Source: Thiobacillus denitrificans
GTDB taxonomy: Bacteria > Pseudomonadota > Gammaproteobacteria > Burkholderiales > Thiobacillaceae
Length of the DNA: 64,000 nucleotides
Assembly (NCBI GenBank): GCA_020723405.1
Contig: DYIY01000006.1
Coordinates: 1-64,000 of the forward strand
Reading direction: 5' to 3'
Shown here: one piece after another, positions 19,905 through 27,160 of the stretch
Layout: each line of letters opens with the position of its first letter
Position numbering within the stretch: position 1 is the first letter of the stretch
The notes under the pieces: generated by a model
Told to the model about the DNA's origin: nothing
Database searches by the model: none
The model's input: the letters and a program-made list of their open reading frames with translations, nothing else
Position numbers and translations under genes: made by a program

Positions 19905-20851
19905 GCTGTTGCCAGCGCCTGCTCCCGCTTGGCCATCATTTCCTGGAGCAGAGGGGTGCAGATGACTTCCAGGGCCAGTTTCAGTTCACCGCCAGGCGCC
20001 ACCAGAGTGCTGGGCCGGGACATGTAGGAGCCGGGAATGCGGCGCATGATGTCGGGGAAATCGTGCCGCCGGCTGTCGCGGAAATGGATCACCAGTACCG
20101 ATTCGCTGGGAATGGGCACGTCCCGGGCGATGAAGGGGTTGGAGGTATCCACCAGGGGCATGCGCTGGATGTTGATGTCGGTGAGGCCGAACTGGGGCAC
20201 GATGTAGTGCAGGTAGTCGTCCATGCGGCGCAGGATGGTTTCCACCGATTCACCGGGCTCGCAGTAGCCCTTGGCGCAGTCCCGGTGGATTTTCTGGATC
20301 CACTCCAGGTTGATGGCCGGCACCACGCCGATCAGCAGGTCCACGTACTGGGCCACGTCGATGCCCTTCCGGCCCACCCGGCGGTCGATCTCCGGAGGAA
20401 AGTGGCGGGAGTCGACCTTGCGCCGGGTCCAGGTTTCCGCCATCAGACCGCCGTGCTGGCCTTCGTAGAACAACACGTCGCTGCCCGGTTTCATGGGTTG
20501 CCAGGGGGTGAATTCACCGGCGGCCACACCCAGCACCTTGCCGCGCAGGTCATTGTGGGCATAATCCCGCAACACCCCACCGCCGGTCTCGCCGTAGCTC
20601 TTGAAAAAAGCCTCCAGTTCGGGGAACAGGTTGCACTCGGGGCCAAACCAGGAAATGCGCCGGCCGCTGCCCCTGGCCTCCTGGAGGAGGGCTGCGAACT
20701 GCCGGTCGGTGAAGTGGCGGAAGGTGTCGCCATGGACGATGGCAGGCTTGATGTCCTGGCGCTTGAAGATGTCCTTGAAGGCATGCCGCACCGTGGACAG
20801 GCCGGCGCCGGCCATGCCGGTGACGGCAATGATGGGATGCCGATCAGACAC
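19901..20851 (-). CDS. prk: Phosphoribulokinase (class I, diverged)
   Basis: This 316-residue protein aligns along its length with proteobacterial phosphoribulokinase, which makes ribulose 1,5-bisphosphate for the Calvin cycle. Visible motifs are a P-loop GMAGAGLSTV, HGDTFRHF, FGPECNLFPELE, LLFYEGQHGG, IGVVPAINLEWIQKIHRD, ILRRM, VDTSNPFIAR and GSYMSR. Compared with the Rhodobacter enzyme as I recall it, the loop after HRD is CAKGY instead of ATRGY, so an active-site Arg looks replaced by Lys. The GTG start at 20851 follows GGGGGAGAA. No RuBisCO gene is in the window. Confidence 0.85.
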   Translation of the reverse strand: MSDRHPIIAVTGMAGAGLSTVRHAFKDIFKRQDIKPAIVHGDTFRHFTDRQFAALLQEARGSGRRISWFGPECNLFPELEAFFKSYGETGGGVLRDYAHNDLRGKVLGVAAGEFTPWQPMKPGSDVLFYEGQHGGLMAETWTRRKVDSRHFPPEIDRRVGRKGIDVAQYVDLLIGVVPAINLEWIQKIHRDCAKGYCEPGESVETILRRMDDYLHYIVPQFGLTDINIQRMPLVDTSNPFIARDVPIPSESVLVIHFRDSRRHDFPDIMRRIPGSYMSRPSTLVAPGGELKLALEVICTPLLQEMMAKREQALATA

Positions 20852-20973
20852 GACTTTTCTCCCCCGAAAATCAGTCACGTAAGGTCGCGATCTTAACATC
20901 CTTATCGCCTGCAAGGCCCGCCCGGGAAGAGGACGGAGCCGGCGTTTATACTGGCATTTGTCCTCCATCGGGA

Positions 20974-21594
20974 GTGCCCGTGCGCGTTTCCCCCTTGTCC
21001 TGGTTGGTCCTGGTCTTGCTGGTGCTGGCCTGGTCAGGTTTCGAGCCCCGGGATCGCTTCACCTGGTTGCTGGAGGTGGCGCCCGTGCTGCTGGGCCTGC
21101 CCATCCTTCTGGCCACCCGGCATGCTTTTCCCCTTACGCCCCTGGCCTATGGCCTGCTGGCCCTGCATGCCGTGATTCTCATGGTGGGTGGACACTACAC
21201 CTATGCCGAGATGCCTTTGTTCAACTGGCTGCGCGACAACTTCGATCTGGCCCGGAATCACTATGACCGGCTGGGGCACGTGGCCCAGGGGTTTTTCCCC
21301 GCCATCGTGGTGCGGGAAATCCTGCTGCGCCGTTCCCCTCTTGAGAGGGGGAAATGGCTGTTCTTTATGGTAACCAGCGTTTGTCTTGCCATCTCCGCCT
21401 GTTACGAGATGTTGGAGTGGTGGGTGGCCGTGGCCTCTGGCGACGAGGCCGTGGCTTTTCTGGCCACCCAGGGGGATGTGTGGGATACCCAATGGGACAT
21501 GTTCCTGGCCATGCTGGGCGCGTTATGCTCCCAACTTCTGTTGGGCAACTGGCATGACCGCCAGCTTTCCCATCTGCATCAGGACCGATCATGA
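20974..21594 (+). CDS. YjdF-like DUF2238 inner-membrane protein
   Basis: This 206-residue protein has five or six hydrophobic segments. It carries the family signature GGHYTYAEMPLFNWL and, later, NHYDRLGHVAQGF and SACYEMLEWWVA. These conserved His, Tyr, Asp and Glu residues suggest an enzymatic membrane protein, but no function is established. The start is a GTG at 20974 (another in-frame GTG at 20980). The stop overlaps the folE start (ATGA), so it begins a six-gene operon divergent from prk. Confidence 0.8.
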   Translation: MPVRVSPLSWLVLVLLVLAWSGFEPRDRFTWLLEVAPVLLGLPILLATRHAFPLTPLAYGLLALHAVILMVGGHYTYAEMPLFNWLRDNFDLARNHYDRLGHVAQGFFPAIVVREILLRRSPLERGKWLFFMVTSVCLAISACYEMLEWWVAVASGDEAVAFLATQGDVWDTQWDMFLAMLGALCSQLLLGNWHDRQLSHLHQDRS

Positions 21595-22229
21595 GCGAAT
21601 GCTGCGACCACGACTGCCACCCCTTCGAACCCGGTGCCCTGGGCATTCCCCGGGTGGGCCGATTCAACCCGGAAGCCTTTGAACGGGCCGTGACGGACCT
21701 GCTCCTGGCTTGCGGTGTGGCCCCCGATTCGGTGCATACCGGAAGAACGGCCCGGCGGGTTAGGGAGCTTTGGGAGCGCCGTCTCCTGGGAGGCTACGAA
21801 ATGGACCCGGGCGAGGCACTGGGCGAGGGCTTCGCCGACAACCGGGAAGACATGGTGGTGGTGCGCGGCATCGCCATCCATGGCGTATGTCCCCATCATC
21901 TGGTCCCCTTTCGGGGAGTGGCCCACGTGGCTTACGTGCCCGGCGGACGCTTGCACGGTTTCGGACGCATTGCCCGCATGGTGGATGCCATCGGCCATCG
22001 GTTCACCTACCAGGAATGGATGACCCGGGACATCGCCGAGGCCCTGGTGCGGCATGGCATGGCCCGGGGGGCGGCCTGCGTCATCGAGGCCGAGCAGCTT
22101 TGCCTCCTGCTTGGTGAGGACCGGCGGGGCGACGAGCGGGTCGTGACCCAGGCCTTCACCGGTTGCTTCCAGCAGGATGCCCAGTGGCGCAACGAGTTCC
22201 TGCGGGCCATCGGCGGTCATTTGCCCTGA
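21591..22229 (+). CDS. folE: GTP cyclohydrolase I homologue with altered active site
   Basis: This 212-residue protein belongs to the GTP cyclohydrolase I fold. Zn ligands appear kept: CPHHL matches CEHHF (Cys110 and His113 of the E. coli enzyme) and QLC matches HYC (Cys181). Several catalytic positions differ: the residue matching His179 is Gln (EAEQLC), and the SKINR motif reads GRIAR. The N-terminus is Cys/His-rich (MSECCDHDCH). It could be a divergent FolE or a paralogue with another reaction. It overlaps the YjdF-like gene and sits 2 bp before a membrane methyltransferase gene. Confidence 0.8.
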   Translation: MSECCDHDCHPFEPGALGIPRVGRFNPEAFERAVTDLLLACGVAPDSVHTGRTARRVRELWERRLLGGYEMDPGEALGEGFADNREDMVVVRGIAIHGVCPHHLVPFRGVAHVAYVPGGRLHGFGRIARMVDAIGHRFTYQEWMTRDIAEALVRHGMARGAACVIEAEQLCLLLGEDRRGDERVVTQAFTGCFQQDAQWRNEFLRAIGGHLP

Positions 22230-22231
22230 TC

Positions 22232-22699
22232 ATGCACGACCCCGTTGAACGTCCCCGCACCCTGGTGCCACCACCCCTGGTCTATGCCCTGGCTTTGGGG
22301 GGAAGCTGGTGGCTGGATGGCCGGTGGCCATGGGTTTTTTCGCCAGGGATGGCGGGGTCTGCACTGGGTTGGTTCCTCATCGGCCTAGGACTGGCGGGCT
22401 TCGCCTGGGCCCTGGCGGCCATCTGGCGACATCGCACCACTGTGAACCCCTACAAGGCCGCCTCCAAGCTCGTGACCCAGGGACCCTTTGCCTTGAGCCG
22501 CAATCCCATCTACGTATCCGACTGGCTGGTGTACCTGGGATTGACCTTGCTGCTCGGCAGCCTCTGGCCCCTGTTGTTCGCGCCCCTGGTCTGGGCGGTG
22601 ATGCGCTACCAGGTCATCGCCCATGAGGAAGCCCATCTGCTGGCCCGCTTCGGTGAAGAGTACCGGGATTACCAGACCCGGGTACGGCGCTGGCTTTGA
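22232..22699 (+). CDS. Isoprenylcysteine carboxyl methyltransferase-family membrane protein
   Basis: This ~155-residue protein has four to five membrane helices and the conserved C-terminal signature of the ICMT/PEMT-like methyltransferases: GPFALSRNPIYVSDWLVYLG, then EEAHLLARFGEEYRDYQTRVRRW. Bacterial members methylate small or lipid substrates that are mostly unknown. The ATG at 22232 is chosen as it directly follows folE. Longer frames overlap folE. Confidence 0.85.
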   Translation: MHDPVERPRTLVPPPLVYALALGGSWWLDGRWPWVFSPGMAGSALGWFLIGLGLAGFAWALAAIWRHRTTVNPYKAASKLVTQGPFALSRNPIYVSDWLVYLGLTLLLGSLWPLLFAPLVWAVMRYQVIAHEEAHLLARFGEEYRDYQTRVRRWL

Positions 22700-22709
22700 G
22701 GACGGGAAC

Positions 22710-23249
22710 ATGAGAGACAGATACGGCTGGGGGCTGATCATCCTGCACTGGTTGGCCCTGATGCTCATCGTGGCGGCCTTTGGCCTCGGGCAGTACCTGG
22801 AAGATCTCCCCCTGTCTCCCACCAAACTCAAGCTGTATTCCTGGCACAAATGGCTGGGCATCACCGTGCTCCTGCTGCTGCCTCTGCGCATGCTCCTGCG
22901 CGCTCTGGAGCGGCTTGACCATGCGCAGGGGCTGACCCCCCTGGAGGCCCAGGTTTCCCGGCTGGTCCATGGCATGCTTTATCTGCTCATGCTGGCGGTA
23001 CCCTTGACGGGCTGGCTGCACAGTTCCGCCGCCGGTTTTCCCGTTGTCTGGCTGGGGATTCTGCCCCTGCCTGATCTCGTGGACAAGGACAAGGCATTGG
23101 CGGAGTTGTTTGCGGAACTCCATCGGGGTGGAGTGAATCTTCTGGCCATTCTGGTGCTCCTGCATGCAGCGGCGGCCATATACCATCATCACGTGCGCCG
23201 GGATGGCGTACTGACCCGCATGGCCCCCTGGGCAAGGAAAAAGACATGA
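22710..23249 (+). CDS. Cytochrome b561 family protein
   Basis: This 179-residue four-helix membrane protein carries the b561 pattern, with heme-ligand His candidates in ILHWLAL, SWHKWLGI, LVHGMLYL and VLLHAAAAIYHHH. It would pass electrons between the quinone pool and periplasmic acceptors. It overlaps the next gene (YceI) by four bases, a pairing also found in E. coli (yceJ-yceI). The Shine-Dalgarno is GAGGACGGGAAC before the ATG at 22710. Confidence 0.92.
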   Translation: MRDRYGWGLIILHWLALMLIVAAFGLGQYLEDLPLSPTKLKLYSWHKWLGITVLLLLPLRMLLRALERLDHAQGLTPLEAQVSRLVHGMLYLLMLAVPLTGWLHSSAAGFPVVWLGILPLPDLVDKDKALAELFAELHRGGVNLLAILVLLHAAAAIYHHHVRRDGVLTRMAPWARKKT

Positions 23250-23797
23250 TGAAGATGTGGCGACTCCCCCTCCTGCTGTTGCTGGCTCTACCCGCCTGGG
23301 CCCAGGAGTGGAAGGTGGATTACGGGCGAAGCGAAGTGCGTTTCACCATCAAACAGATGAACGTGCCGGTGGACGGCGGGTTCGGCCGATTCCTCGTCAA
23401 GGCTGATTTCGAGGCAGGAAAGCCGGAATCCGGCCGTTTCATGGTGGAAGTGGACATGTCCAGCATCAGCACCGGTTCCGAGGAAGGGGATGGTGAAGCC
23501 CGCCGCCCGGCCTGGTTCGACGTCGCCAGGCACCCAAAGGCACGATTCGAGGCCAGGAAGGTGCGCCGTGATGGACCCGGTCGATTCACCCTGCTCGGCG
23601 ATCTGACCCTGAAAGGGAAGAGCAAACCCTTCACCGCCGCCCTGGTTCTCACCCCACAGAAGGATGGCGGCTGGCTCGCAGCCGGTCGCTTCATACTCAA
23701 ACGCAACGATTTTGACATCGGCGGTGGCGAATGGGCCGACCCGTCAGTGGTGGCCAACGAAGTGGACGGCCGGTTCCGCGTCATGCTGCAACCCTGA
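23246..23797 (+). CDS. YceI family periplasmic protein (first copy)
   Basis: This 183-residue protein has a Sec signal (MMKMWRLPLLLLLALPAWA) and the YceI lipocalin-like fold pattern: SEVRFTIKQMNVPVDGGFGRF, VEVDMSSISTG, PKARFEA and LTLKGKSKPF. YceI proteins bind long polyisoprenoids such as quinones. The overlap with cytochrome b561 suggests joint action on isoprenoid quinones in the periplasm. The start may be either of two adjacent ATGs. Confidence 0.92.
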   Translation: MMKMWRLPLLLLLALPAWAQEWKVDYGRSEVRFTIKQMNVPVDGGFGRFLVKADFEAGKPESGRFMVEVDMSSISTGSEEGDGEARRPAWFDVARHPKARFEARKVRRDGPGRFTLLGDLTLKGKSKPFTAALVLTPQKDGGWLAAGRFILKRNDFDIGGGEWADPSVVANEVDGRFRVMLQP

Positions 23798-23807
23798 AGA
23801 GAAGAAC

Positions 23808-24365
23808 ATGCGTGGCATCTATTTCCTGATGGGCCTGATTCCCCTCACCGCCTGGTCCGCCGAATCCTTCGTGCTGGACCCTACCCACACCTTTCCCAGC
23901 TTCGAGATTCGCCACCAGGGCGTATCCATCATGCGCGGCAAGTTCAACCGTACCCAGGGCCGAGTGGTTCTGGATCCCGAAGGAAAGGACAGCCGTATCG
24001 AAGTGGTAGTGGATGCCGCTTCGGGTGACACCGGACACGAAGGGCTGAACCAGAAACTCCAGGGCGCCAATTTCTTCAACACTGGCCAATACCCCGAGAT
24101 GCGCTACGTGGCGACCCAAGTGGAGTACCGGGAAGGTAAGCCCATCCGGGCTTTTGGCGAGCTGACCCTGCTAGGGGTGACCAGACCCGTGGAACTGGAT
24201 ATCCGGGACTACGCCTGCACCCGGCAATTTCTGACCATGCGGCACCTGTGTGGCGCCGACGTGCATGCCATCATCAAACGCTCGGATTACGGCATGACCT
24301 GGGGGATTCCCCTCATCGGCGACGAGGTGAAACTGGCCATCGAGGTGGAGGGGGTCAGGGAATAG
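23808..24365 (+). CDS. YceI family periplasmic protein (second copy)
   Basis: This 185-residue protein has a signal peptide (MRGIYFLMGLIPLTAWS) and the more typical YceI pattern LDPTHTFPSFEIRHQGVSIMRGKFNRTQG, NFFNTGQYPEM and GELTLLGVTRPVELDI. It follows the first YceI gene by 10 bp. The two copies are clearly distinct, so this is an old duplication or two subfamilies. A longer frame starting within the first copy is rejected. Confidence 0.92.
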   Translation: MRGIYFLMGLIPLTAWSAESFVLDPTHTFPSFEIRHQGVSIMRGKFNRTQGRVVLDPEGKDSRIEVVVDAASGDTGHEGLNQKLQGANFFNTGQYPEMRYVATQVEYREGKPIRAFGELTLLGVTRPVELDIRDYACTRQFLTMRHLCGADVHAIIKRSDYGMTWGIPLIGDEVKLAIEVEGVRE

Positions 24366-24380
24366 GCTGATCGGAGAAAA

Positions 24381-24457
24381 TGGTCGGGGTGAGAGGATTC
24401 GAACCTCCGGCCTCCACGTCCCGAACGTGGCGCTCTACCAGGCTAAGCTACACCCCG
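24381..24457 (-). tRNA. tRNA-Pro (anticodon CGG)
   Basis: The complementary strand gives a 77-nt cloverleaf: acceptor CGGGGTG pairing with CACCCCG, anticodon stem CCACG/CGTGG with loop TTCGGGA (anticodon CGG), and T-arm GGTTCGAATCC. The 3' CCA is encoded. It lies between the second YceI gene and ispB. Confidence 0.96.
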
Positions 24458-24480
24458 ACTGGGTTCCGGTCCCGGGGGAC

Positions 24481-25449
24481 TCAGAAATCGCGGGCAACCG
24501 CGAAAGACGACAATTCTAGCAAAGCCGTTTTGTATTGGCTATCAGGCAGGATGGCGAGTGCTTCCCTGGCCAGAGCAGCCTCCGATTCGGCCTGACGATG
24601 GGCATGGTCCAAGGCTCCCGTATTTTGGACGATGGCCAGGATTTTCTGGAAATCCTTCGCATCCCCCTCCTGGATGGCGTTTCGAATGATGGCCGCATCC
24701 GCCTCGCCACTGTGCTTCATGGCAAAAATGAGGGGCAGAGTGGGCTTGCCCTCGGCCAGGTCGTCCCCCACGTTCTTGCCGATCAGATCTGGATCGCCGG
24801 AATAGTCCAGCACGTCATCCACGATCTGGAAAGCGGTGCCCAGGTGCATGCCGTACCTGCCCAAGGAATCTTCCGCCTCACGGGGGGAACCGTTGACGAT
24901 GGCGCCCAAGCGACCGGCGGCCTCGAACAGCTTGGCGGTCTTGTAGCGGATCACCTGCAGGTAGGCTGATTCGTCGATGTCCGGGTCATTGCAGTTCATG
25001 AGTTGCAAGACCTCGCCTTCGGCAATGATGTTCGTCGCCTCGGACAAGACCTCCATGACGCGCATGTCATGGGCGCCCACCATCATCTGGAAGGCGCGGG
25101 AATAGAGGAAATCCCCCACCAGCACGCTGGCGGCATTGCCGAACAGGGTATTGGCGGTTTCCTTGCCCCGGCGCAGCTCCGAGTTGTCCACCACGTCGTC
25201 ATGGAGGAGGGTCGCGGTATGGATGAATTCCACCACTGCGGCCATCTCGTGATGGATACCCCCCTGGTAGCCCAGAGCTTTGGCTGCCATGACCACCAGG
25301 GCGGGCCGAAGCCGCTTGCCGCCGCTGTGGATGATGTACTCGGATACCTGGCAGACCAGGGCCACATCGGAGTGGAGCCGGGCCCGGATGACCCGATCCA
25401 CCGCCGCCATATCATCGACGAGGAGGGTCTGGAACAGGAGTTGAGTCAC
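24481..25449 (-). CDS. ispB: Octaprenyl diphosphate synthase (polyprenyl synthetase)
   Basis: This 322-residue trans-prenyltransferase makes the long side chain of respiratory quinones. The first aspartate motif is LLHDDVVDNSELRRG (residues ~81-95) and the second is VDDVLDYSGD. GGKRLRPALV is near the N-terminus. The gene lies between two tRNA genes on the same strand and next to two YceI genes that bind isoprenoids. Exact chain length cannot be read from sequence. Confidence 0.94.
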   Translation of the reverse strand: MTQLLFQTLLVDDMAAVDRVIRARLHSDVALVCQVSEYIIHSGGKRLRPALVVMAAKALGYQGGIHHEMAAVVEFIHTATLLHDDVVDNSELRRGKETANTLFGNAASVLVGDFLYSRAFQMMVGAHDMRVMEVLSEATNIIAEGEVLQLMNCNDPDIDESAYLQVIRYKTAKLFEAAGRLGAIVNGSPREAEDSLGRYGMHLGTAFQIVDDVLDYSGDPDLIGKNVGDDLAEGKPTLPLIFAMKHSGEADAAIIRNAIQEGDAKDFQKILAIVQNTGALDHAHRQAESEAALAREALAILPDSQYKTALLELSSFAVARDF

Positions 25450-25478
25450 GGAAGGAGGCGGTTGAAGGCTTGGAATCG

Positions 25479-25554
<76 letters not shown>

Positions 25555-25681
25555 GCTGTGGGGCGCGGATTATACATTCCTGGGCGCATCTGCCCAATAA
25601 ACAGGGAATGACGCCAGGGATCCTGTGGCCTCACCGACCATCCACCACCAAGGAGTGAAGTGGGTGGTTTACATAAACTAC

Positions 25682-25710
25682 TTGATATTTATAGGGAAAA
25701 ATTATATATT
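25682..25710 (+). promoter_or_regulatory. Sigma-70 type promoter of rhd-tusA-dsrE2
   Basis: TTGATA (25682-25687) and TATATT (25705-25710) are separated by exactly 17 bp in a markedly A/T-rich stretch. The predicted start site is near 25717, about 30 bp before the rhodanese ATG. A perfect inverted repeat overlaps the -10 and start site. A second small palindrome GTTTACATAAAC lies at 25667-25678. Confidence 0.7.
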
Positions 25711-25727
25711 AGCCGTTCCTAATATAT
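25704..25727. promoter_or_regulatory. Operator-like inverted repeat at the rhd promoter
   Basis: Two perfect 9-bp arms, ATATATTAG and CTAATATAT, are separated by six bases. They cover the -10 hexamer and the predicted transcription start. This placement fits a repressor site. The core TTAG-N6-CTAA recurs upstream of tusA. The regulator is not encoded in the window. Confidence 0.65.
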
Positions 25728-25748
25728 CACGTGAGAGGAGTTGGCTGC

Positions 25749-26075
25749 ATGTTCGGCATGTACAACATCAAGGAACTGGACGTGGATTCCCTGGAAGCGA
25801 AAAAGGAACAGATCCACCTGATCGACGTGCGGACAGAGGGTGAGGTTGCCCGTGGGGTTATCAATGGGGCCATCCACATCCCCTTGCATCTGTTGCCATT
25901 GCGCGCGGGAGAGATTCCCCAGGACAAGCCCGTGGTGATCTATTGCAACTCTGGTGCCCGCTCTGCCCAAGCCTGTGCCTTCATGGCTGCCAAGGGTTTC
26001 GACAACATGCACAATCTGGCTGGTGGCATCATGGCCTGGGCCCGATCCGGCAAGCCCCTGGCGGCCTTGTCCTGA
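25749..26075 (+). CDS. Rhodanese-like sulfurtransferase
   Basis: This single-domain rhodanese (108 aa) keeps the aspartate-containing LIDVRTEGEV and the active-site loop YCNSGARSAQA with its catalytic Cys. The end is GGIMAWARSGKPL. No signal peptide is seen, so it is cytoplasmic. It leads the rhd-tusA-dsrE2 set, which in sulfur oxidisers such as Allochromatium transfers sulfane sulfur toward oxidation. The ATG at 25749 follows GAGAGGAG; an upstream in-frame start at 25731 would overlap that Shine-Dalgarno. Confidence 0.92.
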   Translation: MFGMYNIKELDVDSLEAKKEQIHLIDVRTEGEVARGVINGAIHIPLHLLPLRAGEIPQDKPVVIYCNSGARSAQACAFMAAKGFDNMHNLAGGIMAWARSGKPLAALS

Positions 26076-26096
26076 GTCAAGTCCGTCCCCGTCTCG

Positions 26097-26121
26097 CGCG
26101 TTGCAATCTCCCGGCAACGCG
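26097..26121 (+). repeat. Inverted repeat between rhd and tusA
   Basis: Perfect 8-bp arms (CGCGTTGC / GCAACGCG) flank a 9-base loop 21 bp after the rhodanese stop. A T-run follows only after about 16 more bases, so this is not a clean terminator. It could be a processing or attenuation hairpin in the operon mRNA. Confidence 0.45.
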
Positions 26122-26142
26122 GGTAAATTACGCCGGCTTTTT

Positions 26143-26156
26143 TTAGCACTTGCTAA
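26143..26156. promoter_or_regulatory. Second TTAG-N6-CTAA palindrome, before tusA
   Basis: TTAGCACTTGCTAA is a perfect palindrome of 6-bp arms around two bases. It matches the TTAG-N6-CTAA core of the rhd operator. It lies 18 bp upstream of the tusA ATG, where a repressor could block an internal promoter. No good promoter hexamers are seen here. Confidence 0.45.
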
Positions 26157-26174
26157 TTTTATGAAGGAGCGATC

Positions 26175-26402
26175 ATGAATTTTGACAAAGAGCTCGATGC
26201 AAAAGGTCTGAACTGCCCCCTGCCCATCCTGCGCACCAAGAAAACCCTCAACGAAATGACTTCCGGCCAAGTGCTGCGCGTCATCGCCACCGACCCGGGT
26301 TCCGTCAAGGACTTCGCCGCCTTTGCCAAGCAGACCGGCAACGAACTCCTGTCGTCCGCCGAGGCCGGCAGCGAGTACACCTTCTTCATCAAGAAGAAGT
26401 AA
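26175..26402 (+). CDS. tusA: TusA-family sulfur carrier protein
   Basis: This 75-residue protein carries the TusA signature LDAKGLNCPLPILRTKK, with the sulfur-accepting Cys in the CPLP motif at ~15-18. The ATG follows GAAGGAGCGATC. In sulfur oxidisers TusA carries persulfide between rhodanese, DsrE proteins and the Dsr or Hdr-like machinery. Here it is the middle gene of rhd-tusA-dsrE2. Confidence 0.95.
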   Translation: MNFDKELDAKGLNCPLPILRTKKTLNEMTSGQVLRVIATDPGSVKDFAAFAKQTGNELLSSAEAGSEYTFFIKKK

Positions 26403-26462
26403 GACCCGTTAACCGTCGCCTTCGGGCGGCGAGTCAGTACACGTCATTCGAGAGGTGGTGTG

Positions 26463-26975
26463 ATGGACGATCAGAAAAAGATGGCGATCATCGCGACCAA
26501 GGGCACCCTGGACTGGGCTTATCCCCCGTTCATCCTGGCTTCCACGGCCGCTGCCCTGGGTTACGAAACCCAGATCTTCTTTACCTTTTACGGCCTGCAG
26601 ATGCTGCGCAAGGATCTGTCCGGCCTGAAAGTGAGCCCCTTGGGCAACCCCGGCATGCCCATGAAGATGCCCTTTGGCCCCAAGTGGTTCAAGGAAATCA
26701 ACTGGAACATCCCTAACGCCGTGCAATCCCTGGTGCCCTTCTACGAAGACGTGGCCACCACCCTGATGAAACAGACCATCAAGAACAACGGCGTGGCCAC
26801 CATTCCCGAACTTCGGGAGCTGTGCCAGGAAGCCGAGGTGAAGTTCATCGCCTGCCAGATGACCGTGGAGCTGTTCGGTTTCGAGCACAGCGACTTCATC
26901 GATGGCGTAGAGTACGGTGGTGCCGCCACCTTCTTCGAGTTTGCTGGCGAAACGGATATCTGCCTGTTTATCTGA
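26463..26975 (+). CDS. dsrE2: DsrE2-type sulfurtransferase
   Basis: This 170-residue DsrE/DsrF-superfamily protein resembles the DsrE2 branch: MAIIATKGTLDWAYPPFILASTAAALGYETQIFFTFYG near the N-terminus and VKFIACQMTVELFGF with the conserved Cys. The hydrophobic N-terminal part suits the membrane association reported for DsrE2. It is the last gene of the sulfur-transfer operon, 60 bp after tusA, and is followed by a terminator. An adjacent GTG at 26460 is an alternative start. Confidence 0.9.
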   Translation: MDDQKKMAIIATKGTLDWAYPPFILASTAAALGYETQIFFTFYGLQMLRKDLSGLKVSPLGNPGMPMKMPFGPKWFKEINWNIPNAVQSLVPFYEDVATTLMKQTIKNNGVATIPELRELCQEAEVKFIACQMTVELFGFEHSDFIDGVEYGGAATFFEFAGETDICLFI

Positions 26976-26994
26976 TCGCTTTGGATTCCAGTGT

Positions 26995-27021
26995 AAACCG
27001 CCCGTTGGGCGGTTTTTTTTT
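26995..27021 (+). terminator. Intrinsic terminator after dsrE2
   Basis: Perfect 9-bp stem AAACCGCCC / GGGCGGTTT with a 3-base loop and a run of nine T residues. It lies 20 bp past the dsrE2 stop and separates the sulfur operon from the FadL-like gene. Confidence 0.92.
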
Positions 27022-27160
27022 GGGGGGGTGGGAGTGATCTGGGATGTCTGTGTTGCAATGCGGCACGTTTTTTTTATTGCTGGGAGCCAATGGGCTGTTT
27101 AACATCCGCCCGTTTGTCGTGTTTTCGTCACTATCATCACTGCTCACGAGGGGAAGTTAC

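Noticed and set aside
21335-21356. Palindrome TTCCCCTC...GAGGGGGAA as a mobile repeat
   Set aside because: It is inside the coding frame of the YjdF-like protein, which stays intact; a single short palindrome is weak evidence.
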